From assembly GCA_964017045.1 (NCBI GenBank), contig OZ024794.1, positions 19,941,117-20,005,116 of the forward strand: DNA of 64,000 nucleotides, given 5' to 3'. Below the pieces are notes generated by a model. It searched no databases and was not told where the DNA came from. It worked only from the letters and a program-made list of their open reading frames with translations. Positions 46,292-58,312 of this stretch are shown here, piece after piece. The DNA comes from Omphiscola glabra (taxonomy: Eukaryota; Mollusca; Gastropoda; Lymnaeidae). Numbering within the stretch: position 1 is the stretch's first letter; the number at the start of each line of letters is the position of its first letter. Both the position numbers and the translations under genes were made by a program.

Positions 46292-49200
46292 TCATCGACG
46301 TCTGTGATTAGGACATAGGCCGCCTACAAGAGCCCTCCAGGCATCACGATCCTGAGCCAATCTCTCCAGCCTCCCCCAAGTGTGGCCAAGTTTCTTGGTA
46401 TCCGCCTCCACTTCACGGCGCCAAGTGTTCTTAGGCCTGCCTCTTTTCCGTTTTCCTTGAGGGTTCCAATTCAAGGCTTGTCTAGTTATGCTGGAGGCAG
46501 GTTTCCTGAGCGTATGGCCAATCCATCTCCATCTTCTCTGGAGGATCTCTTGTTCTACAGGTTCTTGCTTTGTCCGCTGCCACAGTTTCTGGTTGCTGAT
46601 TCTGTCGGGCCAATGAATCCCGAGAATCCTTCTTAAGCAGTTATTGATGAAGGACTGGATTCTCTTCATATTCCCAGCAGTGATTCTCCATGTTTCTGCA
46701 CCATACAGTAGAACCGGTTTCACCATTGTGTTGAAGGTTCTGATCTTCAGTTTGGTATTTAGGTGTTTGGAGGCCAAGACATTTTTTAGTTGTTGGAAGG
46801 CTGCCCGTGCCTTTCCTATCCTTATTTTGATGTCAGCATCTGTCCCACCTTGCTTGTCCACGATGCTGCCAAGGTAGACAAAGCTCTCTACCTCCTCGAG
46901 CGCTTCCTCTTTGAGCCTGATGGGTGCTGTATTGGTAGCGGCATTGACCTTGAGGACCTTGCTCTTCCCCTTGTGAATATTAAGACCAATACGTGCAGAA
47001 GTGTCTGCAATATTTCTGGTCTTCTCCTGCATCTGTTGTTGGGTATGGGAGAGAAGGGCAAGATCGTCAGCAAAATCGAGGTCATCAAGCTGGTCCCACA
47101 AGGTCCATTGAATACCATTCCGCTTCTGTTGTGTGGAAGTTTTCATCACCCAGTCAATGGCCAATAGGAACAGGAAAGGCGAAAGCAAACATCCCTGCCT
47201 CACACCGGTCTTCACCTGGAAAGCATCCGTCACCTGTTGTCCGTGGACCACTCGGCAGGTCATCCCCTCGTAAGAGTTTCTGATCAAGTCCGTGATTTTC
47301 CGCGGGACTCCATAATGTCTCAACAGTCTCCAGAGGGTTTGCCTATCCACACTGTCAAAGGCTTTCTCGTAGTCAACGAAGTTGATGTAGAGGGGTGAGT
47401 TCCATTCCAGGGATTGCTCTAGGATGATGCGCAGTGTTGCAATTTGGTCAGTACAGGATCTGTTGGTCCGGAAGCCAGCCTGTTGGTCCCGCAGCAGGGG
47501 GTCAACAGTTTCTTTCATTCTGTTGAGTAGTACGCGGTTGAAAACCTTGCCTGGGATGGACAGTAAGGTGATCCCTCTATAGTTGGAGCAGGAGCTTAAG
47601 TCCCCCTTTTTTGGAATTTTAATGAGATATCCCTCCTTCCACTCCGAAGGTACCTGTTCCTCCTCCCAGATCTTCAAGAACAGTGGGTGAAGCATATCTA
47701 CACTGGTGTGCACGTCAGCCTTCAGTGCCTCTGCTGGGATGCCATCCGGTCCTGCAGCCTTGCCATTTTTAAGTTGTTTGATGGCAATACGGATCTCTTC
47801 TTTGGTGGGTGCGTTGCAGTCAATAGCCAGGTCACTGTCAGCTGGCTGAATATCTGGTGGGTTACTTGGCTCTGGCCTGTTTAGAAGTTCCTCAAAGTGT
47901 TCTTTCCATCTGGCTCTCTGTTGCTCCTCATTTGGTATGCTCTTACCATCTTTGTCCTTCACTGGTCTCTCTGGCTTCCTGAACTTTCCAGACAACTTCT
48001 TGATGGTAGCGAACAATTCCCGCATATTTCCTTGGTAGGCTGCTTCTTCCGCTTCTTTGGCAAGCATGTCTACAAAGTTCCTTTTGTCCATCTTAGCGCT
48101 TTTCTTTACTTTCTTATTTGCCTCTGAGTACTCCTTTTGGAACCTAACTTTCTGCGCTCGTGTACGGCTGTTGTTAATTTCTGCCTTCTTCCCTTTTCTC
48201 TCTTCTATCACTTTCAATGTATCTGCTGTTATCCATTCTTTGTGTGTATGTTTCTTGTTTCCCAACACTTCCTGACATGTTGATTTGACTGCTTTCTTTA
48301 CTCCCTGCCACTTTCCATCGATCGTCTCGTCTCCTAGCAGTTCCTGTAGGACTTGGAACTTGTTGGACAGAGTGATCCTGAACTCTTCCTGTTTGGCCTT
48401 ATCTTTCAAGAGGGGGGTGTTGTAGCGCAACCTATATGATGTCTGCTCAGTGTAGTGCCTTTTCAGTTTTAGTCTCAGCCGGGCCACTAGAAGATGGTGG
48501 TCTGAGGCAACGTCAGCTCCTCTTCTGACACGTACATCTTGGAGAGATCGCCTGAATTTTTTCCCAATACACACATGATCTATTTGGTTCATCGTTTGGA
48601 GGTCCGGTGAAACCCATGTGGCCTTGTGTATCCTCCTGTGTTGGAATAAGCTCCCGCCTATGACTAGATTTGTTGTGGCACATAGGTCGGCAAATCTTTC
48701 TCCGTTATCATTCATTTCTCCTATCCCCTGTCGCCCCATGGCTTCTTCATAGCCCGTGTTGTCACTGCCGATCTTGGCATTGAGATCTCCTATGAGGATG
48801 ACAATGTTTCGCCTAGGGCGACCCTGGGTAATGGTAAGCAATCTGTTATAGAATTCATCTTTGTCTTCCTCCTCACTTTCGTTTGTTGGTGCGTAGCACT
48901 GGATAACATCCAAATTGATTCTGTGTTTTTTGGTCCGAAAGGTTGCTGTGAGTATTCTAGGCCCATGCGCCTCCCATCCAATGAGTGCTCCTTGGGCTGC
49001 CCTGGATATCATCAGGGCCACGCCCAGAGTGTGTGGTGCATCGTCACTCTCGTGCCCTGAGAATAACAGCATCTCTCCTGAGGCTAGTCTCTTCTGTCCG
49101 CACCCGATCCATCTTGCCTCGCTGATTCCTAGTATGGCGAGGTTATAGTTCCTCATCTCAGCGGCTACTTGTGCAGTCTTTCCCGTCTCATACATGGTGC

Positions 49201-49297
49201 GTACATTCCACGTTCCAATGGCGGTGGTGGTCCTGGTGGAGATGATGGTCGTCGGCCTAGTAGTTTCCAGATTCTGGCTTTCACTACTTGGCGTCAT
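46292..49297 (-). CDS. LINE endonuclease / reverse transcriptase, 1001 aa, intact
   Basis: Drives target-primed reverse transcription of the LINE: the endonuclease nicks the target DNA and the RT copies the element RNA from the exposed 3' end. The N-terminal APE-like endonuclease spans about residues 27-280, with TWNVR (29-33), ISEARW (58-63, catalytic Glu60), IGDLNAK (169-175) and ASDHHLL (264-270). After a basic linker (350-420), the RT spans about 495-790: [13 protein letters not shown] (511-523), [13 protein letters not shown] (640-652), [13 protein letters not shown] (698-710) and the catalytic FADD box (742-745). The C-terminal region carries [13 protein letters not shown] (921-933) and [12 protein letters not shown] (951-962). 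The first ATG is used because it precedes the endonuclease by about 26 residues. No stop or frameshift is present. The plus-strand frames overlapping it are shadows. Confidence 0.95.
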   Translation of the reverse strand: MTPSSESQNLETTRPTTIISTRTTTAIGTWNVRTMYETGKTAQVAAEMRNYNLAILGISEARWIGCGQKRLASGEMLLFSGHESDDAPHTLGVALMISRAAQGALIGWEAHGPRILTATFRTKKHRINLDVIQCYAPTNESEEEDKDEFYNRLLTITQGRPRRNIVILIGDLNAKIGSDNTGYEEAMGRQGIGEMNDNGERFADLCATTNLVIGGSLFQHRRIHKATWVSPDLQTMNQIDHVCIGKKFRRSLQDVRVRRGADVASDHHLLVARLRLKLKRHYTEQTSYRLRYNTPLLKDKAKQEEFRITLSNKFQVLQELLGDETIDGKWQGVKKAVKSTCQEVLGNKKHTHKEWITADTLKVIEERKGKKAEINNSRTRAQKVRFQKEYSEANKKVKKSAKMDKRNFVDMLAKEAEEAAYQGNMRELFATIKKLSGKFRKPERPVKDKDGKSIPNEEQQRARWKEHFEELLNRPEPSNPPDIQPADSDLAIDCNAPTKEEIRIAIKQLKNGKAAGPDGIPAEALKADVHTSVDMLHPLFLKIWEEEQVPSEWKEGYLIKIPKKGDLSSCSNYRGITLLSIPGKVFNRVLLNRMKETVDPLLRDQQAGFRTNRSCTDQIATLRIILEQSLEWNSPLYINFVDYEKAFDSVDRQTLWRLLRHYGVPRKITDLIRNSYEGMTCRVVHGQQVTDAFQVKTGVRQGCLLSPFLFLLAIDWVMKTSTQQKRNGIQWTLWDQLDDLDFADDLALLSHTQQQMQEKTRNIADTSARIGLNIHKGKSKVLKVNAATNTAPIRLKEEALEEVESFVYLGSIVDKQGGTDADIKIRIGKARAAFQQLKNVLASKHLNTKLKIRTFNTMVKPVLLYGAETWRITAGNMKRIQSFINNCLRRILGIHWPDRISNQKLWQRTKQEPVEQEILQRRWRWIGHTLRKPASSITRQALNWNPQGKRKRGRPKNTWRREVEADTKKLGHTWGRLERLAQDRDAWRALVGGLCPNHRRR

Positions 49298-49635
49298 GCA
49301 TCCCGCGGCTGGGAATCTATCTTCTCCCAGGACCGTAAAGTCTTTTGTTGCTCTTGTCTGCGTTTTTGTAACAAAGGGTTTTTACGCAGCAGAGTTGTTA
49401 GCCCTGCGCACAACCGTCTGGGGGGATGCCCCTCGCAACTCTCCGGAGAGCTGCCCTTAATTTTGGGAAGGGTACCCTAGCCTTTGTGGTTTCGTCCACT
49501 CCCTGCAAGGCAGCAGGCTCTGATTTTGGTCCACCCTGGGTATTTGATTTCCCCAGTACCTACCATATCTGGTGGGCATTCCCCTATCCGCCACCTGGGG
49601 AGGCGCTTGATGGGAGATCAGAAACTCCACACAAG
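49298..49635 (-). promoter_or_regulatory. 5' leader of the RTE-type LINE
   Basis: GC-rich for this window. It should hold the internal promoter and perhaps a self-cleaving ribozyme, since HDV-like ribozymes are known at the 5' ends of several RTE elements. A hairpin GCGCCT-cccc-AGGTGGC and a following CCCACC...GG(t/c)(a/g)GG pairing are present both here and in the orphan leader at 6297. Ribozyme identity is not shown. Confidence 0.5.
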
Positions 49636-49649
49636 AAAAGCTTCAAAAT
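49636..49649. repeat. Target-site duplication of the LINE, right copy
   Basis: aaaagcttcaaaat, a perfect match to 46234-46247. It marks the 5' boundary of the minus-strand LINE. Confidence 0.9.
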
Positions 49650-50486
49650 GGTGTCATCATATTACACAGCAAACTGACTGGTCTGTGAATTGGAATTGAA
49701 ATGTTTAATTTAGTTTATATGCACTATTTCAAAGGTGGTCGACCAGCGGGCCGGTTAAGGTCCGCCATATTAAATATTGCAGCCTTCGGATGCCTGTTTC
49801 ATTACAAATTAACGTATTCATTCGTCATTCGATTTCAAAACCTAACTTTTTTTTTTTTTTTTTCATTTCTTTAAGTGCATTAGAAATAGATCAACAATTA
49901 TATGCATCAATTAGTGGGGTTCTATGTTAACTTTATGTGCGATGACATGCAGCCCGTGAAAGGACTACTCGCTGTCCAAGTGGTCCGCAAAACCTTATGT
50001 GTAAGCCACCAATGCTCCATTAAATCCAACCACAGTCTATACCTCTCAACACTTCATAGAATAACCTTCTCATGTCGCATTCACGGCCACGTTTTTTAAA
50101 CATCCACTAACAGAAAGAAAGAGAAAAAAAAGGAAAAGGAAAGAGAGGTAGCAAAATAACGGAAGTACGCTATAATTATTTGCCTAGTACCGAAGAGGCT
50201 GACCGTAAAAGCTTGAAGAGCGGTCTAACAATGAGGCACACGTCACGAGGACGGTCGTTACACTGTCAGACCACGGCCAGTACTATCATTAAGATCTGGG
50301 GGCCCTCGGTTCAACGATGCATCCTCACCAGCTCGGACTGACAGTTCATAGATCGAGTCAGGAGGTTTGTGTGTGTGTGTGTGTGTGTGGGACGACCCAC
50401 TGGGACAGACATATCGGTGGACACACGACTGGCTGTATAAGGAATAGGAGATAATGATACAAGGGGTGAAATCAATGAAAAGGTAA
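49650..50486. other. Unique DNA with a short (GT)n tract
   Basis: (gt)n at about 50370-50389. The GC-richer stretch at 50200-50400 is unrecognised. Confidence 0.4.
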
Positions 50487-50677
50487 ACATAGAAAAATAA
50501 CAAAAAAATCTAGTTAGATCATCAGAGCTATTGGTTGAGAAAAATAACCAAAAAAATCTAGTTAGATCAGCAGAGCTATTGGTTGAGAAAAATAACAAAA
50601 AAATCTAGTTAGATCATCAGAGCTATTGGTTGAGAAAAATAACAAACAAATCTAGTTAGATCAGCAGAGCTATTGGG
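50487..50677. repeat. 47-bp tandem repeat, 4 units
   Basis: aaaaataacaaaaaaatcta + gttagatcatcagagctatt + ggttgag repeats with a 47-48-base period (agagcta at 50524, 50572, 50619, 50666). Confidence 0.9.
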
Positions 50678-51129
50678 TGCTTTTTTATACAACATGGGTC
50701 GGTGATCTTTATAAGCCATAACAGCACAATATTTTTGTTTATCGATGTTACCACCGAATTGTAAGGAAGGAAATTTAAATTCCAGAAGGTTTATTGAATC
50801 TATTTATGTGAAGAATACGATTATAAATATATAAAAGTACTATATAAATTCGATAAAATAAATAAATAAAATCCTCAATGTAGCACAAAAGGATTAATTT
50901 AATGTTTATATAATTGATATATCATTTCGATACACTATCATCAAAACTGGGGCCTTTTGAGATCGGAGAAACTTTGATACTGTCTTTGTGGTTAAATAAT
51001 TGATTTGTTTATTTTTTCTATGTTCATTAAAGTGGAAAAGTTAAATTGTTGCATAAGGCAGATCTTGTTTATTGTATCCTCGTGAGCAATTATGAAAACC
51101 ATTGCACCTCTTGACGTTTTGAGCATAAA
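50678..51129. other. Unique AT-rich DNA
   Basis: Nothing recognised. Confidence 0.4.
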
Positions 51130-51245
51130 CAGTAGCGTCACTAGTATGTCCGGGGGTACAGACCACACCCGGGACACCCCACTAGGGCATGACATCCTCA
51201 CAGGGGGGTGAGGACACCAAATAAAAAATAGTAAATCTAACAGAG
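51130..51245 (+). mobile_element. CAGTAGCGT-type hAT-like element fragment
   Basis: cagtagcgtcactagtatgt + ccgggggtaca resembles the terminus of the CAG(T/A)GGCGTAG-type elements (11171, 62112). No right terminus was found. Confidence 0.45.
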
Positions 51246-52535
51246 CTCGATCTACACATGACACATATAAAATACAAGATCAGGATTCCGCATATCACCG
51301 CAGTAGGACACCACCAAATCTGGTTTCCACAAGAGCAGGTCTAATCGAAGGAGGCCTATGGAGAAGTCTGAATGGTGCGAAGACACGAGTTTTCCCTTGG
51401 CTACATCAACCTTACTGACGCCAATGAGCATAAGATACCGTTTTGACGACTAGGCCAAAGTGGCGTATACATTGTGAGAGGTGAGCTTATCCTAGCTGTA
51501 AAGCCACTTGTAAACTTGGAAACACAGCACGGCGGGAGTGCTTCCAAATTACACTGGCCAGATACAATGTTGCCACAAAAAAAATATTTCGCTGAAAAAA
51601 ATACGCATTAAATATAATTTTACTTATGTCTATTGAGCACTTATAACCTCCAACTTTTCCAACATTTTAATTCACCCCATTTAATCGACTACTTTCTTTA
51701 TAATATCAGTCCCAAATTTATTTCAAGTTAAAATATGGTGGATCAACGTGTTACACATTACCACACCAACCTGCCAATGACAATTTTTAAAATTATTTTT
51801 CTAGGCCAAGCAAAGACATCACACTTTATAACCTTCTTTCCACGTCTTTCGTTTCAAGTGCCCCAACTCCTTGTAGCAAAATGTCAAATTTAATATTACA
51901 GTGTGCGAGGACTATCATCGTCCGGCAAGCCGAGCCGCAAATCCGTAATGGGGAAGGGCAGGGATGGAACTCCAGCAATTATTGCCGATGTCGCAGAAGG
52001 TCATCGGAAAGTCGAGCCGTGTGCCTGGTCATTGAGACAGACGAGAGCTGCGGTTGACGACGCTGGCGAGGCCAATTAGAAGTTTGAGAGTCCCCGCGTG
52101 GGATTTGAGCTCATGCAACACGACGCCGACACTACACTGTGACATGGGTGTACGCCCGTTTTTGGTGCGTTTGATCTCTGAGCAACAGATTGAGCACCGT
52201 TGAAAGCAAGACTCGAATGGATTGTCTGGGAATGGACACTTTTCAATAGTAAATAATAGAGTGGTCTTTGAATGTTAAATCATATATATAATTGGGAAAA
52301 TTATACCTTAAAATTCACATTGTGCAATGTCTGACTAAAAACGGTCCCAGTCCAGGTTATAAGAATAAAGGTAAAAAAACGATTCTCTTCAATGTTGTCA
52401 CTTAACATAATCAACAACTGTAGGCCATATCAAAACACCAATGTACATGCACTCATTCCATTGTTAATGTGTATGTTTAGCCGTGATCATTCTTTCAAGG
52501 ATCCCACTCCATAATTTTGTTATTGCTATATAATG
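51246..52535. other. Unique DNA with two GC-richer blocks
   Basis: Blocks at 51290-51560 and 51900-52230 have higher GC. The second contains gctcaaatcccacg on the minus strand, resembling a polymerase III B box, so it may be an old SINE. Stops are frequent and no gene is called. Confidence 0.35.
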
Positions 52536-52735
52536 TTATCTCCTAATTTGAACAACGAAGCTGTGATCTCCTAATTGGAGTTACGAAGCTGTGATCTCCT
52601 AATTTCAGCAACGAAGCTGGTATCTCCTACTTTGAGCCACGAAGCTGAGATCTCCTAATTTGAGCCACGAAGCTGTGAGGTCCTGATTCATCAATGAAGC
52701 TCTGAGGTCCCACTGAGATCATGATGCTGTCTGCG
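52536..52735. repeat. 28-bp minisatellite, about 7 units
   Basis: gtgatctcctaatttgagca + acgaagct repeats every 28 bases, decaying rightwards. Confidence 0.85.
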
Positions 52736-53433
52736 GGGTACTGTTTAAGCCAGGAAACTGTGATGTCCTGTTCAAGTATGCATGAAATAACTTAAGTTAT
52801 AACATAAAATCAGTGTACAGTACAACAGACTCTCTAGGGAATATAATAAAAATTACATTATTAGAAACGGTGAACTCTTAAATAAGACTGGTTTTTCAAG
52901 CTCCAGTTGTATATGGTTCCTTGGGGTATTCAATGTTGTTGAGGCTCCCATCAAACTGTCAGCACTGAGACCTGATGTATTGGCTTTGTGGAGATTTAAC
53001 GATGGTGCATTAGGTTTTTGCTAAAATTGGTGTAATTCATAGTTTTGTGTTTTAAACTATTTCCTCGTTGTACTCTATTTCATTTATTTGTGTTTCTTTG
53101 AAACAAGTCATTGGATCAAATCATTACTTATTAAGGTTAATTCTTCACACCTAACACAAAAAAAGGGGGGGGGGGAGTTAGAGTACTACAGTTTAATGTT
53201 TTATTCCCCAAACTGACACTGTTATATTAGTAGTATATCACAAAAGACACTAACCGTGGTCACAGAACATTGTTTGTTTGTTCAGGATATTGATAAAAGT
53301 AAAAAGCTTTAGAGGCGATGATAGAGCACGTTTTAAACTCAGAAACAAAAAATAATGAAAATTCAAGATTGGGAGACATATTTACAACCCCTTGTTGATA
53401 AAGTTCGAATCAAAATAATTCGCTATGGGAGAT
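52736..53433. other. Unique AT-rich DNA
   Basis: Nothing recognised apart from a G run near 53166. Confidence 0.4.
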
Positions 53434-53818
53434 TTTTTTATTTTTTTTTTTGCTGGCATCCGTCCGTCATGAGGTGACGATGGTGTGGAATTCGCAGGAC
53501 GAAATCCACAAGGCCTGGGATTATTCTTCTAGGATTATAAGCTGGTTACCAACAGAAAATCGCCTCTCTCCACGCCGCTGGAGAACCCCTAAGGGGCATC
53601 ATGGGCATGATACAGCTTGGCACCAGTGGCGTCGCAGGAGTTGTCGGAATGTTTCATTGTACCAATGTCATCCGCCTTTGGGGACTCCATCTCCGGGTTT
53701 GAATTCAGAGTTTCCTTCTCTTAGATGAGTTGCCGTCCAAGGTTAACGAGTCCCATCCACCCGGGGTGCTGGTGGAGTTTTTGCTTGACTGGGCTTTGGT
53801 GGGGATTGAACTCCAGAC
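53434..53818 (-). mobile_element. tRNA-headed SINE, copy 2, body part
   Basis: On the minus strand this is the body and poly-A tail (the T run at 53434-53450 on plus) of the SINE at 3195. It contains gcgacgccactggtgccaag, gatttcgtcctgcgaattcc and accatcgtcacctcatgacg. It breaks at ctccagac (53811-53818). The missing tRNA-like head is found at 57263-57307, after a 3.4-kb insertion. Confidence 0.88.
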
Positions 53819-53895
53819 CAGTGTTTCTTTCAGAAATTTTCCCCCGAGGGGGCACTTTTGACGTTAGGGGGGGCAGTGCCAGTTTTTCAGTGGCC

Positions 53896-54245
53896 AGAGG
53901 CGTAGCTAAGGGGTGGCAGATGGGACATATGTTCCCGGGCGCCAGACTAGCGGGGGCATCTAATGGGCTAAAGTGTTAATGGACGAAAATAATAGGTTTC
54001 AGAGTTTTGCGGGGGGGGGGGGGGGGGGGGTGTAAAAATGAATCTTGTCCCCTGTCATCAAAGACTCACGTCAGTGACGTAGAAGTGGGGGGGGGGGCGA
54101 ACATTTGGTCTTCCCAGGTGTCATTTTTTCTTTAGATAGAGCGGCGGGATTTTCGGACATCTGCAGAGTTTCTATCGAGAAAGGTAGCGTGGCAAAAAAG
54201 TTAACCCACCTAGGGTGGCGCTAACACTAGGCACGCCGCTGGGCA
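53896..54245 (+). mobile_element. Nested short hAT-like elements inside the 3.4-kb insertion
   Basis: cagaggcgtagctaaggggt starts a copy related to 62112 (shared gttcccgggcgccag and aatgaatcttgtccc). After a G run, cagtgacgtagaag ... cacgccgctg (about 54073-54240) looks like another element with CAGTG/CGCTG ends. Boundaries are approximate. Confidence 0.55.
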
Positions 54246-54889
54246 GTGTATATATCAGCACCAAATTCGGCTGTCATCGCAAGTAATTTTTATCGGGAAG
54301 TAGGGCAGCAGAAAATGTGTGATTGTTTAACAATCAAGAGGTGAATTTTGGAGTATACATGATTAGAATTTTTTGATAAGACTTTCATTTGATCTGGGCA
54401 AATAATTTTTCAAGCGTCGTGGGAGACATTATGGCGACCAGTGCCAGACACAAACTAAATTCATTCTGGTTGTGGTGTGCCGAAGAAAATCATTTGACAC
54501 AAGATTAGATTCAACCCGGTAGTCACACTGATCGACGTCAAGGAAAAAAAAAAGGGGGGGGGGTAGCAGAAATTGAGTAATCCATAGAGTTTGAGCAAAA
54601 GTGAGGGCAGGGGTCACCTTAATTTAAAAATAATAAATTCAAAATGCAGTGATGCATTGTGGTGCAAATGTTTCTTCTTCTTTTTCAGTCTATTAAGAGC
54701 CCACGATCAATTTATTGATTATTATGGCTCCTATGAATGTAGATGGGATTTGCAATGTTTCTGTGCCTAGTGTTGATGCGGATATTTCACTGGTAACAAG
54801 AGTTACCTAGTGAGGGTATCATGAACTGGTTTCAATGTATCTTTAAGACAATGTGTGAAGGGGCATTTCAAACGTTCATATATTTACTG

Positions 54890-55285
54890 TTAGATGTCTC
54901 GTAGAAAAATGCTAAGAATACATCAACATACACCAACTATATGTGGACTAAAAAATCAGCTTATGATAGCTTAGACAGAAAATACATGAACGATGCTGTG
55001 CTGGAACTAGGCAGAACACATTGAAAGGATGCCGGATTCTGGAGCAACAAAAACGATCTACAGGCAGAAACCTAGGGGATACGGGTCACCGGTCGACCAA
55101 GACTGAGATGGATTGACGATGTAGAGAAGGGCTTACAAAGGTTGGGGTTCGCACATGGAGGTGTAAAGCGATGGATCGATCCCAATTGAAGAATGTGGTG
55201 GAGCAGGCCAGGGCCCTAAATGGGATGAAGCGCCACTGATGTAAACATTTTTGACATTTGGGTGGGAAGCGCTAGAAATAACGAT
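54890..55285 (+). mobile_element. Decayed LINE 3' fragment
   Basis: Across at least two frameshifts the plus strand encodes ERMPDSGATKTIYRQKPRG, then GRPRLRWIDDVEKGLQRLG, then RTWRCKAMDRSQLKN and VVEQARALNGMKRH before a stop. This is the standard C-terminus of non-LTR endonuclease-reverse transcriptases. An ataataa-type tail follows. It differs from both other LINEs in the window. Confidence 0.8.
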
Positions 55286-57180
55286 AATAACAAGACATCA
55301 CTAACTCTTCCACCAGCACAATATTAAATAAATGCAGTCCTGTTGGGAGCCCTTATGGTATGTTTTTTTTCGAGAGATACTACTTAGCTTAGACTCGCCC
55401 CTTAAAACTTTATAGGCCCCGGAAATTTTTTGATAAATTCAAAATGCAAGAATGCATTTTTTTACATACCGTAGTTAAATTTAGTTTCGCATCATTATAC
55501 ACTTAACTGTAGAGCAACGGGAGAGATGCTAGTTAAGATTTTAGGTGTCATTTGACCTAAGAGCCATTGTGTGAGGTCTGCAACCCACATAACTGCATGG
55601 GGTCTCGTATATTTTAGGGGCTTAAAGTTGGGCTGTAATTACATTAAATTATCAACTTTTACTGCTAGGTAGGGAAGGAAAAAACCGAAAGTAGCACGGG
55701 TGCCATAAAAAGTCAAGTGACGTCTCTGCTTGACTAAGTGTGTTATGCAAACATTTTTTTTTTAATTGAAAAGTAATGTATTTTTAAAGTTATTATTTTA
55801 AAATATTTTAGGGATCAACTACATAAAAATAAGGAATTTACTACAAAATATTTTTAAAATTAAGAAAAAATAATTCCTTCCAAAAAAGGTATCCATCCCA
55901 AAAAAGAAATGCTAAAATAGTTTTACATTTTGAAAGAAAAAGAAAAACCAAAAGCATACGTTTATTTCAAAATATTTCCAAGTTTCACCAAAGTCAAAAA
56001 GAAAAAAAGCTTTTCTGTACAAAAGGCTAAACACTATATCTTTATGGGTTTTCAAAATTGGTATTTATTTATAAATCATATGTAACCGACATAATTGTTC
56101 AGAAGTCAAGAACTGTTTACAAAACACTCATATATTTATTAATGTGTGATTTTTTTTCGTATAAATTATTAAAGTTTCAATTCTCAATATTCAGTTGATT
56201 GAAATGTTAATTAAGAAATTTAGACTACTATAATTTGCTTCAGATCATTACAACTTGCCTCTTCGATATTATACTTGAAAACAATTTTTTTACCAATTCC
56301 ATATAATTTTTTTAAACTACTACCAAAAATGGCATTTTCAAGATAATCGAAATACAAGGTTTTTTTTATTCGTTGTTTAAATATATATTATATTCTTTCT
56401 ACTGGATTATCATCTTAAAATATTTTTTTTAAATAGTTCAAACAGCTGGGGAAGCGTGTTTATTATTATTATATTAACAGAGAAAAGTCATTGGGGATTT
56501 AATAAATAAAGACTTTTTTTTTTTTAAATCATTTTACTCTGTTCCTGAAACTGTGTTAAAAAATTAGAAACACTCGATTTAATAGTTATGATGAAATGTC
56601 CACTATTTGTATGTAACCGGTAAATTCCTAATTTTTTGTTTTAAAATTATTATTATTTTTTTTTTAATTTTCATTTTATCTATGTCAGCATACATCTAAG
56701 GAATCTACTACATTAAAATGTTTTCTAAAAATGATTTTTTAAAGCATGATGCTATTATACAATATAATTTGAAAACAGATTGCACATGTTTATTTATTAG
56801 TAAGAACTATATTTAATTTACAGACATTTATATCGATGAAAAGGTAATTTAATACAGGGTTATTAAAAAGTCTTTCAACTTTTGCAGCTGCAAAATGTAA
56901 TTAAATAAAAGATACCAATATCTGCGAATCAGAAAAAGTAAGATTTAAGCTTATAATCAGGAGCGGCCAATTTTCAAAACAATACGATATTTATAATCGA
57001 TTTCTGCGAGCCTGTAAGAAGATTAACCTGAACGCTATGGATCATCAATATATATCGAACAAAGCGATATTTTATTTGTTCCAATAATTGTAATCGATTA
57101 AAGGCACACATTTCAATAACTTTTAGAAATTTTATAAAAATTAAATTTAGAGTAGGTTGGTTTTTTTTTAAATTATTTTT
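55286..57180. other. Very AT-rich interior of the hAT-type insertion, no ORF
   Basis: Long A and T runs and dense stops. No conserved hAT transposase motif was found in any frame by eye. Confidence 0.5.
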
Positions 57181-57262
57181 TCTTACACATTTTCCCCCGG
57201 GGGGCACTTGACTTGCTCCGGGGGGGGGCAGTGGTATGCCTGAAAGAAACAATGCTCCAGAC

Positions 57263-57307
57263 CATCAACTTGAGATTTGCTCACTTTAAACCGCTCGGCC
57301 ACCAAGC
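57263..57307 (-). mobile_element. tRNA-headed SINE, copy 2, head part
   Basis: On the minus strand, gcttggtggccgagcggttt is the tRNA-Leu-like head. It continues to the ctccagac junction and joins the body at 53434-53818 once the 3.4-kb insertion is removed. Confidence 0.82.
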
Positions 57308-57758
57308 AAGATTGTAGCTTACATATTTAATTAAAACATACCATAATGTAATTTATCTAATTGACCTCGTGCTTTATCGATGAATCGCTGTCTGTGTCTC
57401 ACCCCCCCCTCCCTGTGACTTTATTGCTTTCTTAAATATTACATTTGAAGCACAGTCAGAATTAGTTGTAAATTCTACAAACATTACAATTTAATTAAGC
57501 GCTTTATGTAATACTAAATAACGCACGGCTTGGCGTAAACATTTCATTTATCTAAGATCTTCTAATCTTTACAGACAGCCAGAGTTGTTGTTTTAGCCAC
57601 TGATCAACGCAAATCTAGTCTTTTAATACTGGACCCATTTCCTGATAAATCCAATACAAACACAAAGGTCTGTATGTGCAGATTATCTTTATAACAAAAC
57701 ATTTATGTCTGCTTGTTATGAACTACATGCAAGCGTATCTGTTTCAATAGTCACAACT
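57308..57758. other. Unique AT-rich DNA
   Basis: Nothing recognised. Confidence 0.4.
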
Positions 57759-58312
57759 GCAGTGTAGACACATACCTGCAGTGTAGACACATACCTGCAG
57801 TGTAGACACATACCTGCAGTGTAGACACATACCTGCAGTGTAGACACATACCTGCAGTGTAGACACATACCTGCAGTGTAGACACATACCTGCAGCGTGG
57901 ACACATACCTGCAGTGTAGACACATACCTGCAGTGTGGATACATACCTGCAGTGTAGACACATACCTGCAGCGTGGACACATACCTGCAGTGTGGACACA
58001 TACCTGCAGTGTGGACACATACCTGCAGTGTAGACACATACCTGCAGTGTAGACACATACCTGCAGTGTAGACACATACCTGCAGTGTAGACACATACCT
58101 GCAGCGTGGACACATACCTGCAGTGTAGACACATACCTGCAGTGTAGACACATACCTGCAGTGTAGACACATACCTGCAGTGTAGACACATACCTGCAGC
58201 GTAGACACATACCTGCAGCGTGGACACATACCTGCAGTGTGGACACATACCTGCAGTGTAGACACATACATGCAGTGTAGACACATACCTGCAGTGTAGA
58301 CACATACCTGAT
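57759..58312. repeat. 19-bp minisatellite, about 29 units
   Basis: acctgcagtgtagacacat repeats with very few changes (tgtag/cgtgg). Every full unit contains CTGCAG. The unit has no minus-strand stop in any frame, so all three minus frames stay open for 180-200 codons (CLHCRYVSTLQV-like). This is a by-product, not a gene. Confidence 0.95.

Larger units (their letters stand above)
46248..49635 (-). mobile_element. Full-length RTE-type LINE, 3388 bp
   Basis: Bounded by a perfect 14-bp target duplication. In sense order it has a 338-bp leader (49635-49298), a single intact ORF (49297-46292) and a 3' region of about 44 bp ending in ggcgaaagaagaag, typical of RTE elements with very short trinucleotide-like tails. 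The intact ORF and perfect duplication point to recent insertion and possible current activity. The leader reappears alone at 6297-6585. Assignment to the RTE clade rests on single-ORF architecture, APE-type endonuclease, size and C-terminal motifs. Confidence 0.92.
53819..57254. mobile_element. 3436-bp hAT-type insertion splitting a SINE
   Basis: The left end CAGTGTTTCTTTCAG and the right end, reversed, CATTGTTTCTTTCAG match at 14 of 15 positions. An identical 8-mer CTCCAGAC flanks both sides (53811-53818, 57255-57262), and the SINE sequence continues correctly across it. Inside are a CAGAGGCGTAG-type element, a second short element and a LINE relic, then about 1.4 kb of AT-rich DNA without an ORF. 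No transposase is recognisable, so the element is non-autonomous or decayed. Confidence 0.78.

Noticed and set aside
46382..49148. Plus-strand ORFs of 65-125 codons
   Set aside because: Antisense shadows of the intact LINE reverse transcriptase gene.
49169..49677. Plus-strand ORFs of 71-103 codons
   Set aside because: They lie antisense to the LINE leader and the start of its ORF, partly running into flanking DNA; no independent support.
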